64,000 nt of DNA from Comamonas testosteroni ATCC 11996 (GTDB lineage Bacteria > Pseudomonadota > Gammaproteobacteria > Burkholderiales > Burkholderiaceae_C). The position numbers were made by a program, and so were the translations under genes. The stretch is from assembly GCF_000241525.1 (NCBI RefSeq), contig NZ_AHIL01000055.1, positions 62,001 through 126,000 on the forward strand, read 5' to 3'. The notes below the pieces were generated by a model, which was given only the letters and a program-made list of their open reading frames with translations, ran no database searches and was not told the origin of the DNA. Shown here piece after piece: positions 18,830 through 29,201 of this stretch. How positions within the stretch are numbered: the stretch's first letter is position 1; each line of letters starts with the position of its first letter.

Positions 18830-21800
18830 GAATTCTCAAACTGCGCCTGAAGAATCTGAACTCGCTCAAGGGCGAGTGGAGCGTGGACTTCACCGTCGCC
18901 CCCTTTGCCGACAACGGCCTGTTTGCCATCACCGGAGCCACGGGCGCGGGCAAGTCCACGCTGCTCGATGCCATCTGCCTTGCTCTCTACCACCAGACGC
19001 CACGCCTCGACACCATCAGCGGCAGCAACGACATCATGACGCGCCACACCGGCGAGTGCGAAGCCGAGGTGGAGTTCGAAGTCAAGGGCGTGGCCTACCG
19101 CGCCTTCTGGAGTCAGCGCCGCGCGCGCGGCAAGCCCGACGCAGCCCTGCAAGCGCCCAGGGTGGAGCTGGCACTGGTGGCGGACGGCAGCATACTCACC
19201 ACCCACGTCAAGGACAAAACCCGGCGCATCGCCGAGATCACCGGGCTGGACTTTGCGCGCTTTACCAAGTCCATGCTGTTGGCCCAGGGCGGCTTTGCCG
19301 CCTTCTTGCAGGCCACGGCCAATGAGCGTGCCGAGCTGCTCGAAGAGCTGACCGGCACCGATATCTACGGCCGCATCTCGCAGTCCGTGTTCGAGAGAGC
19401 GCGCGACGCCCGCCAGGCCCTGGAAAAGCAACAGGCCCAGGCACAGGGCATGCAGTTGCTGGATGCAGGCACGCGCGAGCAGCTGCAATCCCAGGCGGCA
19501 CTGCTGCAAACCGGCTTGACGGATCTGCAGGCACGCCACCAGCAGCTGCAAACCGTACAACGCTGGCAGGCGCAAACCATGCAGGCCATGCAGGCAGTGC
19601 AAGAGGCTCGCAGTGAACAAGAGAAAGCCCGGCAAGCGCTGAATGATGCCGCGCACGATTTACTGCGCCTGCAGGCCCACGGACCTGCGCAGGCAATCCA
19701 GCCCATGCACCATCGCTGGCAACTGGCACAAGACCAGCAAAGCGAACAGGCCGCGCGATTGCAGCAACTGCACACCCTGCGGCTGCAAGCCCAAAGCGCG
19801 CAATGGCACCAACACCAACAGGCCCGGCAATTGGCTGACGCGCAGCGGCAGCAGTCAAGGCTGCAGCTGGAGTCTGCACAGAATCAGCAGGCTGATCTGG
19901 CCGCATGGCTGCAGGTCCATGCCAGCCACGCCCTGCTGGGCGAGAACCTCAGCGGCTGGCGCGAGCAGCTGCAGCAAGGCCAGCAACTGCAGCAGCAAGC
20001 CGCTCAGACAAAAGCGCAGGCAATGCAGTTGCAGCAGGTCGCCCTGCAGCTGCAGCAGCAAGCCGAGGCACAGACACAGCAAGGCACGCAGTCGACACGG
20101 CAAGCCGCCCTGGCGCTGCAACAGCAACAGGCCGCTGAACAAGACCTGCAGCAGCAGCTGGCCATGCATGGCAGTCTGCCTCAGCTGCGCAGCCACTGGC
20201 AAAACGCACAGCGCCAACTGCATCACTGGCAGCTGTTGCAGGAGCATGCGGCGCTGCGCCAGCCCCTGGACGTGCAGCAGCAGCGCAATGCGCAGGCGCT
20301 GAGCTCCGTTGAAGCCCGCATTCAGCAGCAGCTTGAACAGCGCGATGACTTGCGTGCGCAGTACAAGGCGCTCAAGGACAAGGTGGCCGACAAGCAAACC
20401 CTGCTTGACCAGGAGCGCCTCATCCAAAGCCTTCAAGAGCACCGCGCCGCGCTGCAGCCCGGCGAAGCCTGCCCGCTGTGCGGATCGCACGAGCACCCAG
20501 CCATCACCGAATACGCCACGCTGGATGTATCGGCCACTGCCGCTGCGCTGCAGCAAGCACATAGCGAACTCGAGTTGCTGCAGCGCCAGGGCGAGCAGCT
20601 GAACACCGCGCTGGCCACTGCCCAGGGTCAGCGGCACCAGCAGCAGGAGCAGCACCAGGTCATTGCCCAGCAGATCGAGAAATGGCTGGCACGCTGGGCT
20701 GACTTGCGCGCGCAGAGCGCAGTGCCGCTGGATGAGGCCGCATGGCAACAGCCCGATGCACTGCGCACCGCTTGCGCTGAAGCCGGGCAGCAGATTGCGC
20801 AGCTGCAGCAGAGCCTGGCCGATGCCGAGGCCGCCGAACGTCAGCTGCAACAGGCCAAGGACGCCTGCCAGGCGGCTGTGCAACACCAGCGGCAGATCGA
20901 GCATGCACAGGCCAGCACCCAGCAGGCTCTGCAGAACAATCTGACGCAGCAGCAGCAGACCGACCAGGCACTGCAAGCCTTGATACAGCAGGCCGGCGAC
21001 CTGCAAAATCGCTTGCAGCTTGCTCTGCAAACGACAGGCTACGCATTGCCCGACAGCGCGGACACCGCTCACTGGCTGGCTGCACGACAGCAGGAATGGC
21101 AGCAATGGCAGCGCCAGCAACAGGCAATGCAAGAGCTGACCCAGCAGATCGACCTGCTGCAACGCCAGGTCGTGCAGGCCGCAGAGGATGCCGAGCACTG
21201 GCAGCAACGCAGCCAGGCCCTGCCCGATCTGCCCGCCGAAGCCACCGCCTGTACAGCGCCACCCGCCGCCACGCTGCAGGACTGCAGAGTTCTGCTCGAG
21301 CAGACTGCGCAGCAACTGGCCACGCTGCAAGGTCAGGAAAGCCAGGCACAAGCCACGCTCGAGCAGTTGCAGCAATCCACTCAGCAGACCCTGCTCGAAT
21401 GGCAGCAGGCGCTGCAGGCCAGCCCGTTCTCCGACGAAGCGCAGTACAGCGCAGCCCTGCTGTCCGATGCCGAACAGCAAGGTCTGCAGGCACTGAGCGA
21501 CCAGCTTCAGGGCGCGGCACAACGCGCGGCCACCTTGCAGGCCGACGCCAGCCAGCGCCTGGCCGAGCTGCAGGCCCAGGCGCTCAGCGCCGAAGCGCCC
21601 GAGAGCATCAGCGATCAGATCACGCAACTGGAGGCCGAACGCACCCAGCAGGCCGAACAACTGGGCGCACACCGCGCCCGCCTCAAAGATGACGATGACC
21701 GCCGCGCTGGCCAGCAGGCCTTGCTGGCCCAGATTGCCGAGCAGGAAAAAGACAGCGACCTGTGGCAGCGGCTGGACAGCCTGATCGGCTCCGCCAAGGG

Positions 21801-22257
21801 CGACAAGTTCCGCAAATTTGCACAGGGGCTGACGCTAGACCATCTGCTGCATCTGGCCAACCGGCACCTGGAGCGCCTGCACGGTCGCTATCTGCTGCGG
21901 CGCAAGCCCACGGGCGAGCTGGAGCTGGACATCGTGGACGGCTGGCAGGGCGATGTGGCGCGCGACACGCGCACGCTCTCCGGCGGCGAGGCCTTTCTCG
22001 TCAGCCTGGCACTGGCACTGGCACTGTCCGATCTGGTCAGCAGCAAGACCTCGATCGATTCGCTATTCCTGGACGAAGGCTTCGGCACGCTGGACGGCGA
22101 CACGCTGGAGATGGCCCTGGCCGCGCTAGACGCACTCAACGCCAGCGGCAAGATGATTGGCGTCATCAGCCATGTGGAAGCCCTCAAGGAGCGCATTCCG
22201 GCGCAGATCCGCGTGGAAAAAGCGGCCGGAATCGGCTACTCCAGACTGGTGATCTAA
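18826..22257 (+). CDS. sbcC: SbcCD nuclease subunit C (SMC-like ATPase)
   Basis: An 1143-residue Rad50-like protein. Walker [10 protein letters not shown] is near residues 37-45, the zinc hook CPLCG near residue 548, the ABC signature [16 protein letters not shown] near 1051 and Walker [13 protein letters not shown] near 1080. The arms on both sides of the hook (roughly 190-530 and 570-990) are long coiled coils strikingly rich in glutamine, for example [20 protein letters not shown]. The complex opens DNA hairpins and processes double-strand ends. It ends 8 bp before a convergent gene. Confidence 0.95.
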   Translation: MRILKLRLKNLNSLKGEWSVDFTVAPFADNGLFAITGATGAGKSTLLDAICLALYHQTPRLDTISGSNDIMTRHTGECEAEVEFEVKGVAYRAFWSQRRARGKPDAALQAPRVELALVADGSILTTHVKDKTRRIAEITGLDFARFTKSMLLAQGGFAAFLQATANERAELLEELTGTDIYGRISQSVFERARDARQALEKQQAQAQGMQLLDAGTREQLQSQAALLQTGLTDLQARHQQLQTVQRWQAQTMQAMQAVQEARSEQEKARQALNDAAHDLLRLQAHGPAQAIQPMHHRWQLAQDQQSEQAARLQQLHTLRLQAQSAQWHQHQQARQLADAQRQQSRLQLESAQNQQADLAAWLQVHASHALLGENLSGWREQLQQGQQLQQQAAQTKAQAMQLQQVALQLQQQAEAQTQQGTQSTRQAALALQQQQAAEQDLQQQLAMHGSLPQLRSHWQNAQRQLHHWQLLQEHAALRQPLDVQQQRNAQALSSVEARIQQQLEQRDDLRAQYKALKDKVADKQTLLDQERLIQSLQEHRAALQPGEACPLCGSHEHPAITEYATLDVSATAAALQQAHSELELLQRQGEQLNTALATAQGQRHQQQEQHQVIAQQIEKWLARWADLRAQSAVPLDEAAWQQPDALRTACAEAGQQIAQLQQSLADAEAAERQLQQAKDACQAAVQHQRQIEHAQASTQQALQNNLTQQQQTDQALQALIQQAGDLQNRLQLALQTTGYALPDSADTAHWLAARQQEWQQWQRQQQAMQELTQQIDLLQRQVVQAAEDAEHWQQRSQALPDLPAEATACTAPPAATLQDCRVLLEQTAQQLATLQGQESQAQATLEQLQQSTQQTLLEWQQALQASPFSDEAQYSAALLSDAEQQGLQALSDQLQGAAQRAATLQADASQRLAELQAQALSAEAPESISDQITQLEAERTQQAEQLGAHRARLKDDDDRRAGQQALLAQIAEQEKDSDLWQRLDSLIGSAKGDKFRKFAQGLTLDHLLHLANRHLERLHGRYLLRRKPTGELELDIVDGWQGDVARDTRTLSGGEAFLVSLALALALSDLVSSKTSIDSLFLDEGFGTLDGDTLEMALAALDALNASGKMIGVISHVEALKERIPAQIRVEKAAGIGYSRLVI

Positions 22258-22265
22258 AGCCTGGT

Positions 22266-23267
22266 TCAGGTGCCGGGCGGAGGTGGCGGCATCATGCCCG
22301 GGCGCGGAGGCCGCATGCCGCCGGGCCGCCCCGGGCCTCCAGGCCCACCTGGGCCGCCCGGCGGCATGGAGCCCTTGACCTGGCAGAGCTTGTCGGCACT
22401 GTCGCTGCGCACCACCACGGTCTTCGATGCCAGCATCACCCCGCCCAGGTTCTGCACATCGAAGACATAAGGCGTCTTGTCCGGCTCCTGCCCGACCACG
22501 TTGTCCACATCCAGGCGGGTATCGGGCTGGCCCTTGTCCTTGTAGAGTGGCGCCTGCGCAAAGATTTCGCTGTTGAGCGCATCGCTGAACAACAGCTGGC
22601 TGGTCAGCCACGATGCAGCGCTGTCCGCCGGGTCGTAGCTGCCTTGCAGAATGCGAAAGTGCACATGCACGGCACGGCCTCGATACCAGCCGGGGTAGCA
22701 GCTGTCGAAGCGCGCCACGCCATTGCCGTCGGTGCGCTGATAGCCGCGAAAGAACTGCTTGTTCACATCGGCGGCATCGTTGTTGCACATGCGGTGAATC
22801 TGGCCCGAGTAACCGCCCGTGTGATTGGTATGCCAGATCTCCACAATCGTGCCCGCCACCGGCTCACAGCGCTCGTTGACCACGCGAATCTGCATATGCA
22901 GCGGCAGGCCATTCCATCCATCGCTGACATCCATGCGCTCAGGCGACAACGTATGACAGGGGCCTATGGTGGCCTCGCAGGTCAGGCGGCAACCGCCCGC
23001 CAGCCCGGCGGCAGCAAATGGATTGATGCCGCGCACGGCAGCGGTGATGGCCTTGGTACCGCCGCTGAGCCAGGGAGCAGCGGCTTTCGCCGCGCTGGCC
23101 GCGGCCGGCGCTGCTGCCGCACCGATTGCAGCGGGCGCGGCACGACCGGGCAATGGCATGAAGGGCAGTGCCCCCAGCAGGGCTGCGGATTGCCGCAGCC
23201 AGCTTCTGCGCGAGGTTGTGCACGCGGCTGGTACAAGCGTTTCTGATGAGGAGTGCAGCTGGGTCAT
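22266..23267 (-). CDS. Exported intradiol dioxygenase-like protein with Gly/Pro-rich tail
   Basis: With the ATG at 23267 the product has 333 residues. The N-terminus carries TSRRSWLRQSAALLG, a twin-arginine-like signal. Residues ~105-270 match the intradiol ring-cleavage dioxygenase core: candidate iron ligands are Tyr in HTNHTGGYSGQ, Tyr in CYPGWYRGR and both His in AVHVHF. Three cysteines in GGCRLTCEATIGPC suggest disulfides in the periplasm. The C-terminal 30 residues are a collagen-like run of GGP and GRP repeats ending in PPPPPGT. Earlier in-frame starts at 23300 and 23360 (TTG) are possible. Substrate unknown; related exported members act on aromatic polymers or remain uncharacterised. 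Confidence 0.78.
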   Translation of the reverse strand: MTQLHSSSETLVPAACTTSRRSWLRQSAALLGALPFMPLPGRAAPAAIGAAAAPAAASAAKAAAPWLSGGTKAITAAVRGINPFAAAGLAGGCRLTCEATIGPCHTLSPERMDVSDGWNGLPLHMQIRVVNERCEPVAGTIVEIWHTNHTGGYSGQIHRMCNNDAADVNKQFFRGYQRTDGNGVARFDSCYPGWYRGRAVHVHFRILQGSYDPADSAASWLTSQLLFSDALNSEIFAQAPLYKDKGQPDTRLDVDNVVGQEPDKTPYVFDVQNLGGVMLASKTVVVRSDSADKLCQVKGSMPPGGPGGPGGPGRPGGMRPPRPGMMPPPPPGT

Positions 23268-23508
23268 GGGCGATAAGGACTCGTCTGTGAATCGCACCAT
23301 GCTAGCGCCGCAGCCGCCTACGCAGCCAGCGGCTGCCGCATCTTTACCGATGCTATACAAAAATGCTCTCCATGCCTTTTCTGTAAAGCGTCATACGCTA
23401 CGGTTTCTGATAGTTTCACCGATCAGGCGCCAAGGTCACCCAGCCCGCGCCAAGCCGGCCCAAAGGCTTTGGCTTACCATCCAGACCCTTGCTTGATAGG
23501 TACAAGCC

Positions 23509-25293
23509 ATGATCCGGATCGCAGAACTCAAACTCCCTCTCTCGGCGGTTGAATACCATCCCGAGAACCACACCGAATACCAGCCCACGGACAAGCTCAC
23601 GCAGCTTGCGGCCGAGCGTCTGGGGATTCCATCCTCCGCCATTGCCAAGCTGCATGTGCACAAGCGCAGCTTCGATGCGCGCAAGGCGGAACTGCTGGCC
23701 GTCTACATCGTCGACATCACGTTGGCCGACGAAAGCCAGGAGGCCGCGCTGCTGACGCAGTTTGCCGACCATCCCCATGTCAATCCCACGCCCGACATGA
23801 GCTGGAAGCCCGTGGGCCAGGCCCCGGCGGATATGAACGAGCGCCCCGTGGTCGTGGGCTTTGGCCCCTGCGGCATGTTTGCCGGGCTGGTGCTGGCCCA
23901 GATGGGCTTCAAGCCCATCGTGCTGGAACGCGGCAAGACCGTGCGCGAGCGCACCAAGGACACCTGGCGGCTGTGGCGCAAGCGCGAGCTGACGCCCGAG
24001 TCCAATGTGCAGTACGGCGAAGGCGGCGCCGGCACCTTCTCCGACGGCAAGCTCTACAGCCAGATCAAGGACCCGCGCCATCTGGGCCGCAAGGTGCTCA
24101 CCGAGTTCGTGACCTATGGTGCGCCGCCCGAAATTCTCTATGCGGCTCACCCCCACATCGGCACTTTCAAGCTGGTCAAGCTGGTCGAAGGCATTCGCGA
24201 GGAAATCGTGCGCCTGGGCGGCGAAATCCGCTTCGAGCAGCGCGTGACCGACGTACAGATCGAAGAAGTCGACGGCCAGCGCCAGCTGGTCGGCCTGCAG
24301 GTGCTCGACCAGGCCACGGGCCAAAGCTATGCGCTGCCCACCCACCATGCCGTGATGGCTCTGGGCCACAGCTCGCGCGACACTTTTGCCATGTTCTACG
24401 AGCGCGGCGTGGCCATGGAGGCCAAGCCCTTCTCTGTGGGCTTTCGCATCGAACATCCGCAAAGCGTGATCGACCGCGCCCGCTGGGGCAAGGATGCCGG
24501 CCACCCGCTGCTGGGCGCTGCCGACTACAAGCTGGTGCACCATGCCAAAAACGGCCGCGCCGTCTATAGCTTTTGCATGTGCCCGGGCGGCACCGTGGTG
24601 GCAGCGACCAGCGAACCCGGGCGCGTCGTCACCAACGGCATGAGCCAGTATTCACGCGCCGAGCGCAATGCCAATGCCGGCATGGTCTGCGCCATCAGCC
24701 CCGAGGACTACCCGCAGGATGCCGAGAGCTTTGCCTGGGCCTTCGACGGCAAGACCTTCGGCGTCGAAAAGCTGCAAAAGGGTGAACATCACCCGCTCTC
24801 CGGCATTGTGCTGCAGCGCCAGCTGGAATCCCAAGCCTATGTGCTCGGGGGCCAGAACTACAGCGCGCCCGGCCAGCTCGTTGGCGACTTTGTGACTGGC
24901 AAGCCATCCACCGAATTTGGCGAAGTTCAGCCCTCCTACAAGCCCGGCATCAGCCTCGGCGATCTGCACCAGGCCCTGCCCGCCTATGCGATCGAAGCCA
25001 TGCGCGAGGCCCTGCCCGCCTTTGGCAAGAAGATTCGCGGCTACGACATGAAGGATGCAGTGCTGACCGGTGTGGAAACCCGCACCTCGTCCCCCGTCAA
25101 GATCGGCCGCGGAGCAGACTTCCAGAGCGACAACACGCGCGGCCTGTACCCAGCTGGCGAAGGTGCCAGCTACGCGGGCGGTATTCTGTCGGCCGGTGTG
25201 GACGGCATCAAGGTCGGCGAAGCCGTGGCGGCGGCGATTCTCGGAGTCGAAGTCCCCTCCTCGGGCGCCCGCGGCTCGGGCGGAGCCCTGTAA
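23509..25293 (+). CDS. FAD-dependent oxidoreductase (COG2509-type)
   Basis: A 594-residue flavoprotein. After an N-terminal ~110-residue region, the FAD-binding Rossmann motif reads VVVGFGPCGMFAGLVLAQMG with the ribose-binding Glu at VLERG. Downstream YGEGGAGTFSDGKLYSQIKD and MALGHSSRDTF are typical of the uncharacterised COG2509 dehydrogenases, and GLYPAGEGASYAGGI closes the FAD site. The length is usual. The biological reaction of this group is unknown. It appears monocistronic. Confidence 0.85.
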   Translation: MIRIAELKLPLSAVEYHPENHTEYQPTDKLTQLAAERLGIPSSAIAKLHVHKRSFDARKAELLAVYIVDITLADESQEAALLTQFADHPHVNPTPDMSWKPVGQAPADMNERPVVVGFGPCGMFAGLVLAQMGFKPIVLERGKTVRERTKDTWRLWRKRELTPESNVQYGEGGAGTFSDGKLYSQIKDPRHLGRKVLTEFVTYGAPPEILYAAHPHIGTFKLVKLVEGIREEIVRLGGEIRFEQRVTDVQIEEVDGQRQLVGLQVLDQATGQSYALPTHHAVMALGHSSRDTFAMFYERGVAMEAKPFSVGFRIEHPQSVIDRARWGKDAGHPLLGAADYKLVHHAKNGRAVYSFCMCPGGTVVAATSEPGRVVTNGMSQYSRAERNANAGMVCAISPEDYPQDAESFAWAFDGKTFGVEKLQKGEHHPLSGIVLQRQLESQAYVLGGQNYSAPGQLVGDFVTGKPSTEFGEVQPSYKPGISLGDLHQALPAYAIEAMREALPAFGKKIRGYDMKDAVLTGVETRTSSPVKIGRGADFQSDNTRGLYPAGEGASYAGGILSAGVDGIKVGEAVAAAILGVEVPSSGARGSGGAL

Positions 25294-25467
25294 GCCACGC
25301 GGCTTGCCTCTCGTTGCTCCCCAGGTATGTCAGCCCCCGGCTGGCTGCCTTTGAGGGGCGTGAGCACACCGGAGGTCATGGCTCTTACAAGTTTTTGGAC
25401 GCTGACTGACAGTGCACCAGGCTTGGCATCGGTACGCTGAGGGCTTCATCGCACGCCAAGCGTCACC

Positions 25468-26043
25468 ATGAAACCTCTGCCTCTGCGACTCGCACCTGCT
25501 TCTGCAGCCCTGGGACTGGCCTGCTGGCTGGCTGCCGCCAGTGCCGGCGCACAAACCAGTGATCTAGCTGCTGCGGCAGACACTGCCGCCGACAAGCCCT
25601 CTGCACTGTCGGGCTGGATGTTTGGCTACGCGCCCCTGGACTGGCATTTCTCCGATGCCAAAAAGGAAAACGATTTCGAGCCTGACGAACAAAAGCATGC
25701 CTATGTCTGGCTGATCCAGGCCGAGAAGGAGCTGGACGAACGCCATATCGCAGGCTTTGCCTATTTCAGGAATTCATTCGGTCAGCCCAGCCAGTACGCC
25801 TATTACGGCTGGCGCTTCAGGCCGTTTGACAGCACACCGGGCCTGTTCTTCAAGGTCACGGGCGGCATCATTCACGGCTACAAGTTTCCGTACAACAAGA
25901 AGATCCCGTTCAACAACCGGCATGGCTGGGGCATCACGGCCATTCCGGCCGTGGGCTATGACTTCAATCGGAACTGGGGAGCCCAGATCAATGTGCTGGG
26001 CAATGCCGGCGTGATGTTCCAGCTCAACTACACGGTTCGCTAA
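25468..26043 (+). CDS. Predicted outer-membrane beta-barrel protein, PagP-like
   Basis: A 191-residue protein with a clear signal peptide (hydrophobic core to residue 27, cut after SAGAQ). The mature part has alternating aromatic and polar residues and ends in QLNYTVR, close to an outer-membrane barrel end. AYFRNSFGQPSQYAYYGWRF and TGGIIHGYKFPYNKKIPFNN recall a family whose members are annotated either as PagP-like (lipid A palmitoyltransferase fold) or, doubtfully, as glycerol-3-phosphate transporters. I support outer-membrane location more than any enzymatic activity. Confidence 0.6.
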   Translation: MKPLPLRLAPASAALGLACWLAAASAGAQTSDLAAAADTAADKPSALSGWMFGYAPLDWHFSDAKKENDFEPDEQKHAYVWLIQAEKELDERHIAGFAYFRNSFGQPSQYAYYGWRFRPFDSTPGLFFKVTGGIIHGYKFPYNKKIPFNNRHGWGITAIPAVGYDFNRNWGAQINVLGNAGVMFQLNYTVR

Positions 26044-26061
26044 GCTGCTGGGAACGACCTG

Positions 26062-26856
26062 TCAGGCTCCACGCAGCCTGGCAAAGTCGGGCGCACGCTT
26101 TTCCAGAAAGGCCGCAATGCCCTCGCGGGACTCCTCGCTGCCCTGGGCCTCGACCATATGGTCGGCCTCCAGCGCCAGCTGCTGCTCCAGGCTGTGGCTG
26201 TGAGCTACCCGGCACAGTGCCTTGATACGCGCAGTCGCGACCTCCGGCCCCTGGGCCAGTTGCTGGGCCAGCTCCAGCGCCTGGGCCAAGGCCTGGCCCG
26301 GCTCCGTCAAACGGTTGATGCAGCCATACGCATGCATGCGCTCGCCGCTGATGCGCTCGCCCGTCAGGCAAAGCTCGGTCAGCAACTGGCGGGACATGAA
26401 CTCGGCCAGAAACGACGTCGCCCCACCGTCGGGGGTGAGGCCGACCTTCACATAGGCCACCGAGAAAACCGCCGACCTTGCCGCCACCAGCATGTCGCAA
26501 GCCATGGCCAGAGACAGGCCCGCACCCGCAGCAGCGCCCTCCACCGCCGCGATCACGGGCTTGGGGCAGTCGCGTATGGCACGCATCAGATGGTTGAGAT
26601 CCTCGAGCCTGAGACGGCGTTCGGCCAGCGGCATCTCGCGCCGCGTCGCCAGCTGGTTCAGATCGCCGCCAGCGCAGAAATGACCACCCTCGCCCGTGAG
26701 GATCACGGCGGCCACCGAGGCATCGGTGCCGGCCGCACGCAGCGCTTCCATGACCGCGTGGTAATACTCGGGCGACAGCGCATTGCGCGCGGCCTGATTG
26801 TTGTTGGAGAGAACAAGAACAGCGCCTTCGCGGCGGGTGACAAGAGCAGGATTCAC
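26062..26856 (-). CDS. Enoyl-CoA hydratase/isomerase family protein
   Basis: A 264-residue crotonase-fold enzyme. The first oxyanion-hole motif appears as GGHFCAGGDLNQL and the second as AAVEGAAAGAGLSLAMACDM. The acidic catalytic position is followed through LTPDGGATSFL, similar to PaaG/oxepin-CoA hydrolase and FadB-like enzymes. Paa-type enzymes act in phenylacetate degradation, but no other paa genes are here, so the substrate is open. The gene is convergent with the outer-membrane protein gene. Confidence 0.85.
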   Translation of the reverse strand: MNPALVTRREGAVLVLSNNNQAARNALSPEYYHAVMEALRAAGTDASVAAVILTGEGGHFCAGGDLNQLATRREMPLAERRLRLEDLNHLMRAIRDCPKPVIAAVEGAAAGAGLSLAMACDMLVAARSAVFSVAYVKVGLTPDGGATSFLAEFMSRQLLTELCLTGERISGERMHAYGCINRLTEPGQALAQALELAQQLAQGPEVATARIKALCRVAHSHSLEQQLALEADHMVEAQGSEESREGIAAFLEKRAPDFARLRGA

Positions 26857-26942
26857 GGCAAACCTCCTGCATCCGACTCTAGCGATGCCGGCATGGCCCG
26901 CCTAGCGGGCTTGTGCCATCTCTTGTCACCTAGCGGACGCCC

Positions 26943-27311
26943 TCAGCGGCGCGGCCCCCAATGACCACCGCCATGATGCCAGCCGCCAGGGCCATGGTTC
27001 CAGCCCCCGTCATGCCAGCCGTAGCCGGGACGTGGCGGCATGGCCCAGCGACCGGGACGCCAGTTGTAGCGTCCGCCGCCCCAGCCCCAGGAGCCGCCGA
27101 TCCAGACATAGGCCGGCGAGGGAGCCACCGGAATCACCTCGTTGATCAGGGGAGGCGGGGCCATGGGTGCATAGACGTCGCCCGCGACCACCTCGGTTCC
27201 ATAAGCCGGATAGGCCGGGGCCACCACACAGCCCGTAAGCAGGGCCGCCGAGCCGCCCAGCAGCAAGGCCGGCAGCAGACGGCGGGTCATGGTTTGAGAG
27301 ATGAAGGACAT
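26943..27311 (-). CDS. YXWGXW-repeat lipoprotein
   Basis: A 122-residue protein with a type II signal peptide; the lipobox is LLTGC near residue 28. The mature part has the YxWGxW-like block YVWIGGSWGWGGGRYNWRPG and then a Trp/Gly/His-rich tail (GWNHGPGGWHHGGGHWG). Such lipoproteins are common in betaproteobacteria, of unknown role, and probably face the periplasm. CAGGAG precedes the ATG at 27311. The histidine-rich tail might bind metals. Confidence 0.8.
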   Translation of the reverse strand: MSFISQTMTRRLLPALLLGGSAALLTGCVVAPAYPAYGTEVVAGDVYAPMAPPPLINEVIPVAPSPAYVWIGGSWGWGGGRYNWRPGRWAMPPRPGYGWHDGGWNHGPGGWHHGGGHWGPRR

Positions 27312-27355
27312 CACAACTCCTGAAAGTCCGGGGGACATGTAGATGCTCCTACAAC

Positions 27356-27388
27356 GCAAAAGCCCCTGCCAGTTGTTGACAGGGGCTT
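27356..27388 (-). terminator. Terminator hairpin downstream of htpX
   Basis: On the minus strand AAGCCCCTG (27388-27380) pairs with CAGGGGCTT (27368-27360), followed by a short TTT run. It sits 49 bp after the htpX stop and before the lipoprotein gene, so it separates the two. Confidence 0.7.
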
Positions 27389-27436
27389 GTGAAGCAGCGG
27401 TAAAGACCGGCTACTGCCGTTTACACATGTGTACGC

Positions 27437-28309
27437 TTATCGGGCGTTTTGCAGTGCAGCAATGCGCTGCTCGATGGGCGGGTGGGTGGAGAACAGCTGG
27501 CCGATGCCGCCGGCAATACCCATGGCAGCTACGCTCTTGGGCAGCTCGCCCGGATGCATGCCGCCCAGACGGGCCAGCGCATTCATCATGGGCTGCTTGC
27601 GACCCATGAGCTGTGCGGCACCCGCGTCGGCACGGAACTCGCGCTGGCGCGAGAACCAGGCCACGATCATGGCGGCGACAAAGCCCAGCAAGATATCCAG
27701 CACCACGGTGGTGATCATGTAGCCAATGCCGGGGCCGGAGCTTTGCTCGTCGTTGCGGCGCAGGAAGGAGTCGACCGCATAGCCGATCACACGCGAGAGG
27801 AAGACCACAAAGGTGTTCATCACGCCCTGGATCAGCGTCATGGTCACCATGTCGCCATTGGCGATGTGGGCCACTTCGTGACCGATCACGGCCTCGACCT
27901 CTTCACGCGTCATGCCTTCGAGCAGCCCTGTGGACACGGCCACCAGGGCCGAGTTCTTGAAGGCGCCGGTCGCAAAGGCGTTGGGCTCGCCTTCATAGAT
28001 GCCGACCTCTGGCATGCCGATACCGGCCTTCTCGGCAAAGCCGCGCACGGTATTGACGATCCATGCCTCATCGGCGTTGCGCGGCTCGTTGATGACCTGC
28101 ACGCCCGATGTCCACTTGGCCATGGGTTTGGAGATCAGCAGCGAGATGATGGCGCCGCCAAAGCCCATGATGAAGGCAAAGCCCAGCAGGGCGCCCAGAT
28201 TGAGGCCGTTGGCAGTGAGGTAGCGGTTGACGCCCAGCAAGCTGGCGACGATGCCCAATACCGCCACCACGGCGATATTGGTCAATAGAAATAAGGCAAT
28301 ACGTTTCAT
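27437..28309 (-). CDS. htpX: Membrane zinc protease HtpX
   Basis: A 290-residue M48 metalloprotease. Two N-terminal helices ([20 protein letters not shown] and a second near residues 35-55) precede the zinc motif HEVAH in [17 protein letters not shown]. Two further helices follow ([17 protein letters not shown]) and the third zinc ligand region is [14 protein letters not shown]. HtpX degrades damaged inner-membrane proteins together with FtsH. The ATG at 28309 gives the standard N-terminus. Confidence 0.95.
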   Translation of the reverse strand: MKRIALFLLTNIAVVAVLGIVASLLGVNRYLTANGLNLGALLGFAFIMGFGGAIISLLISKPMAKWTSGVQVINEPRNADEAWIVNTVRGFAEKAGIGMPEVGIYEGEPNAFATGAFKNSALVAVSTGLLEGMTREEVEAVIGHEVAHIANGDMVTMTLIQGVMNTFVVFLSRVIGYAVDSFLRRNDEQSSGPGIGYMITTVVLDILLGFVAAMIVAWFSRQREFRADAGAAQLMGRKQPMMNALARLGGMHPGELPKSVAAMGIAGGIGQLFSTHPPIEQRIAALQNAR

Positions 28310-28382
28310 CGAGGGTGTACTCCACACAGGGGACAAAATGGCCAGAACCCCTGAGGCACCGCCTGTGCAGGACGAATGCGCA

Positions 28383-29201
28383 TCAAGCCAGTTCTCTTTC
28401 TGGCAGTACCCGTTGTTGTGTTGTTTGTGCGGTACGTGGGGCTCGGAAAACTAGAGAGTCATCATAGAAGGAAAAGTTCTGGTTCTGCAGGCACCAGTCC
28501 GGGATTCCCAATATGGGAATTGGTAGATAGGGCTTGCTGGCCAGATTACAAGACTGGGTCCGCAACTGATCGTCCAGCCAGCCGTCGGCCTCGGCCGGCG
28601 ATGCCAGGCGCGGCGCCTGCTCCAGCGGCACGCAGATCACATGTGCGGTGATGGCCTTGCGCGGCTGAACCAGCTTTTCCAGCAGGGCATGGCCTATGGG
28701 AAGGAAGCGCGCCTGCTGCCATAGCGCACGCCGGGCCACGAACAGCTCCTGCCAGCGCTTGTCGCGCAGCGCATCGCACAGTGCCTGAGGCGCCAGCAGC
28801 AGGCCGCCGTTTTCGTCCAACACCGTGATCGAGTCGCGCAATCGCCCGCGCTGCGCCCCCACGCCCTGGCGCGCTATCTCGGCCGCCTGCAGCGCGTTGA
28901 GCCGTTGCTTGAGCAGCGGCCAGTGCAGCCAGATCAGGCCGTTGAAGAAGTCGTGCAGATTGTCGCGCGTGGGAATGCTGCGCTGGCTGTGGATAAATGC
29001 CTCATAGGCCTGACCGGCAGGCAGCTGCAGCTGATCGACGAACTGCCAGCCCGGCAGCAGTCCGTGAGCGGCAGCCACCTCCTGCAAGGCCCGGGCCACG
29101 CCGACACCGCCCTGCACCCGGTCATGCACCTGACGGCCCAGCACCTGCAGCGAGGCCAGCCAGGGCGCCTGCCAGTCAATGGCCCAATCCGCTGACTGCA
29201 T
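28383..29201 (-). CDS. DUF3025 family protein
   Basis: A 272-residue soluble protein with the DUF3025 hallmark blocks [20 protein letters not shown], then [19 protein letters not shown], and a late IGHALLEKL. The function is unknown. Its ATG at 29201 shares one base with the TGA stop of the NYN-domain gene (TGATG), so translation of the two is coupled. Confidence 0.85.
   Translation of the reverse strand: MQSADWAIDWQAPWLASLQVLGRQVHDRVQGGVGVARALQEVAAAHGLLPGWQFVDQLQLPAGQAYEAFIHSQRSIPTRDNLHDFFNGLIWLHWPLLKQRLNALQAAEIARQGVGAQRGRLRDSITVLDENGGLLLAPQALCDALRDKRWQELFVARRALWQQARFLPIGHALLEKLVQPRKAITAHVICVPLEQAPRLASPAEADGWLDDQLRTQSCNLASKPYLPIPILGIPDWCLQNQNFSFYDDSLVFRAPRTAQTTQQRVLPERELA

Noticed and set aside
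19855-21672. A 605-codon Leu/Gln-rich minus-strand frame
   Set aside because: It mirrors the CAG/CTG-rich coiled-coil region of sbcC; the apparent hydrophobicity comes from CTG codons opposite CAG.
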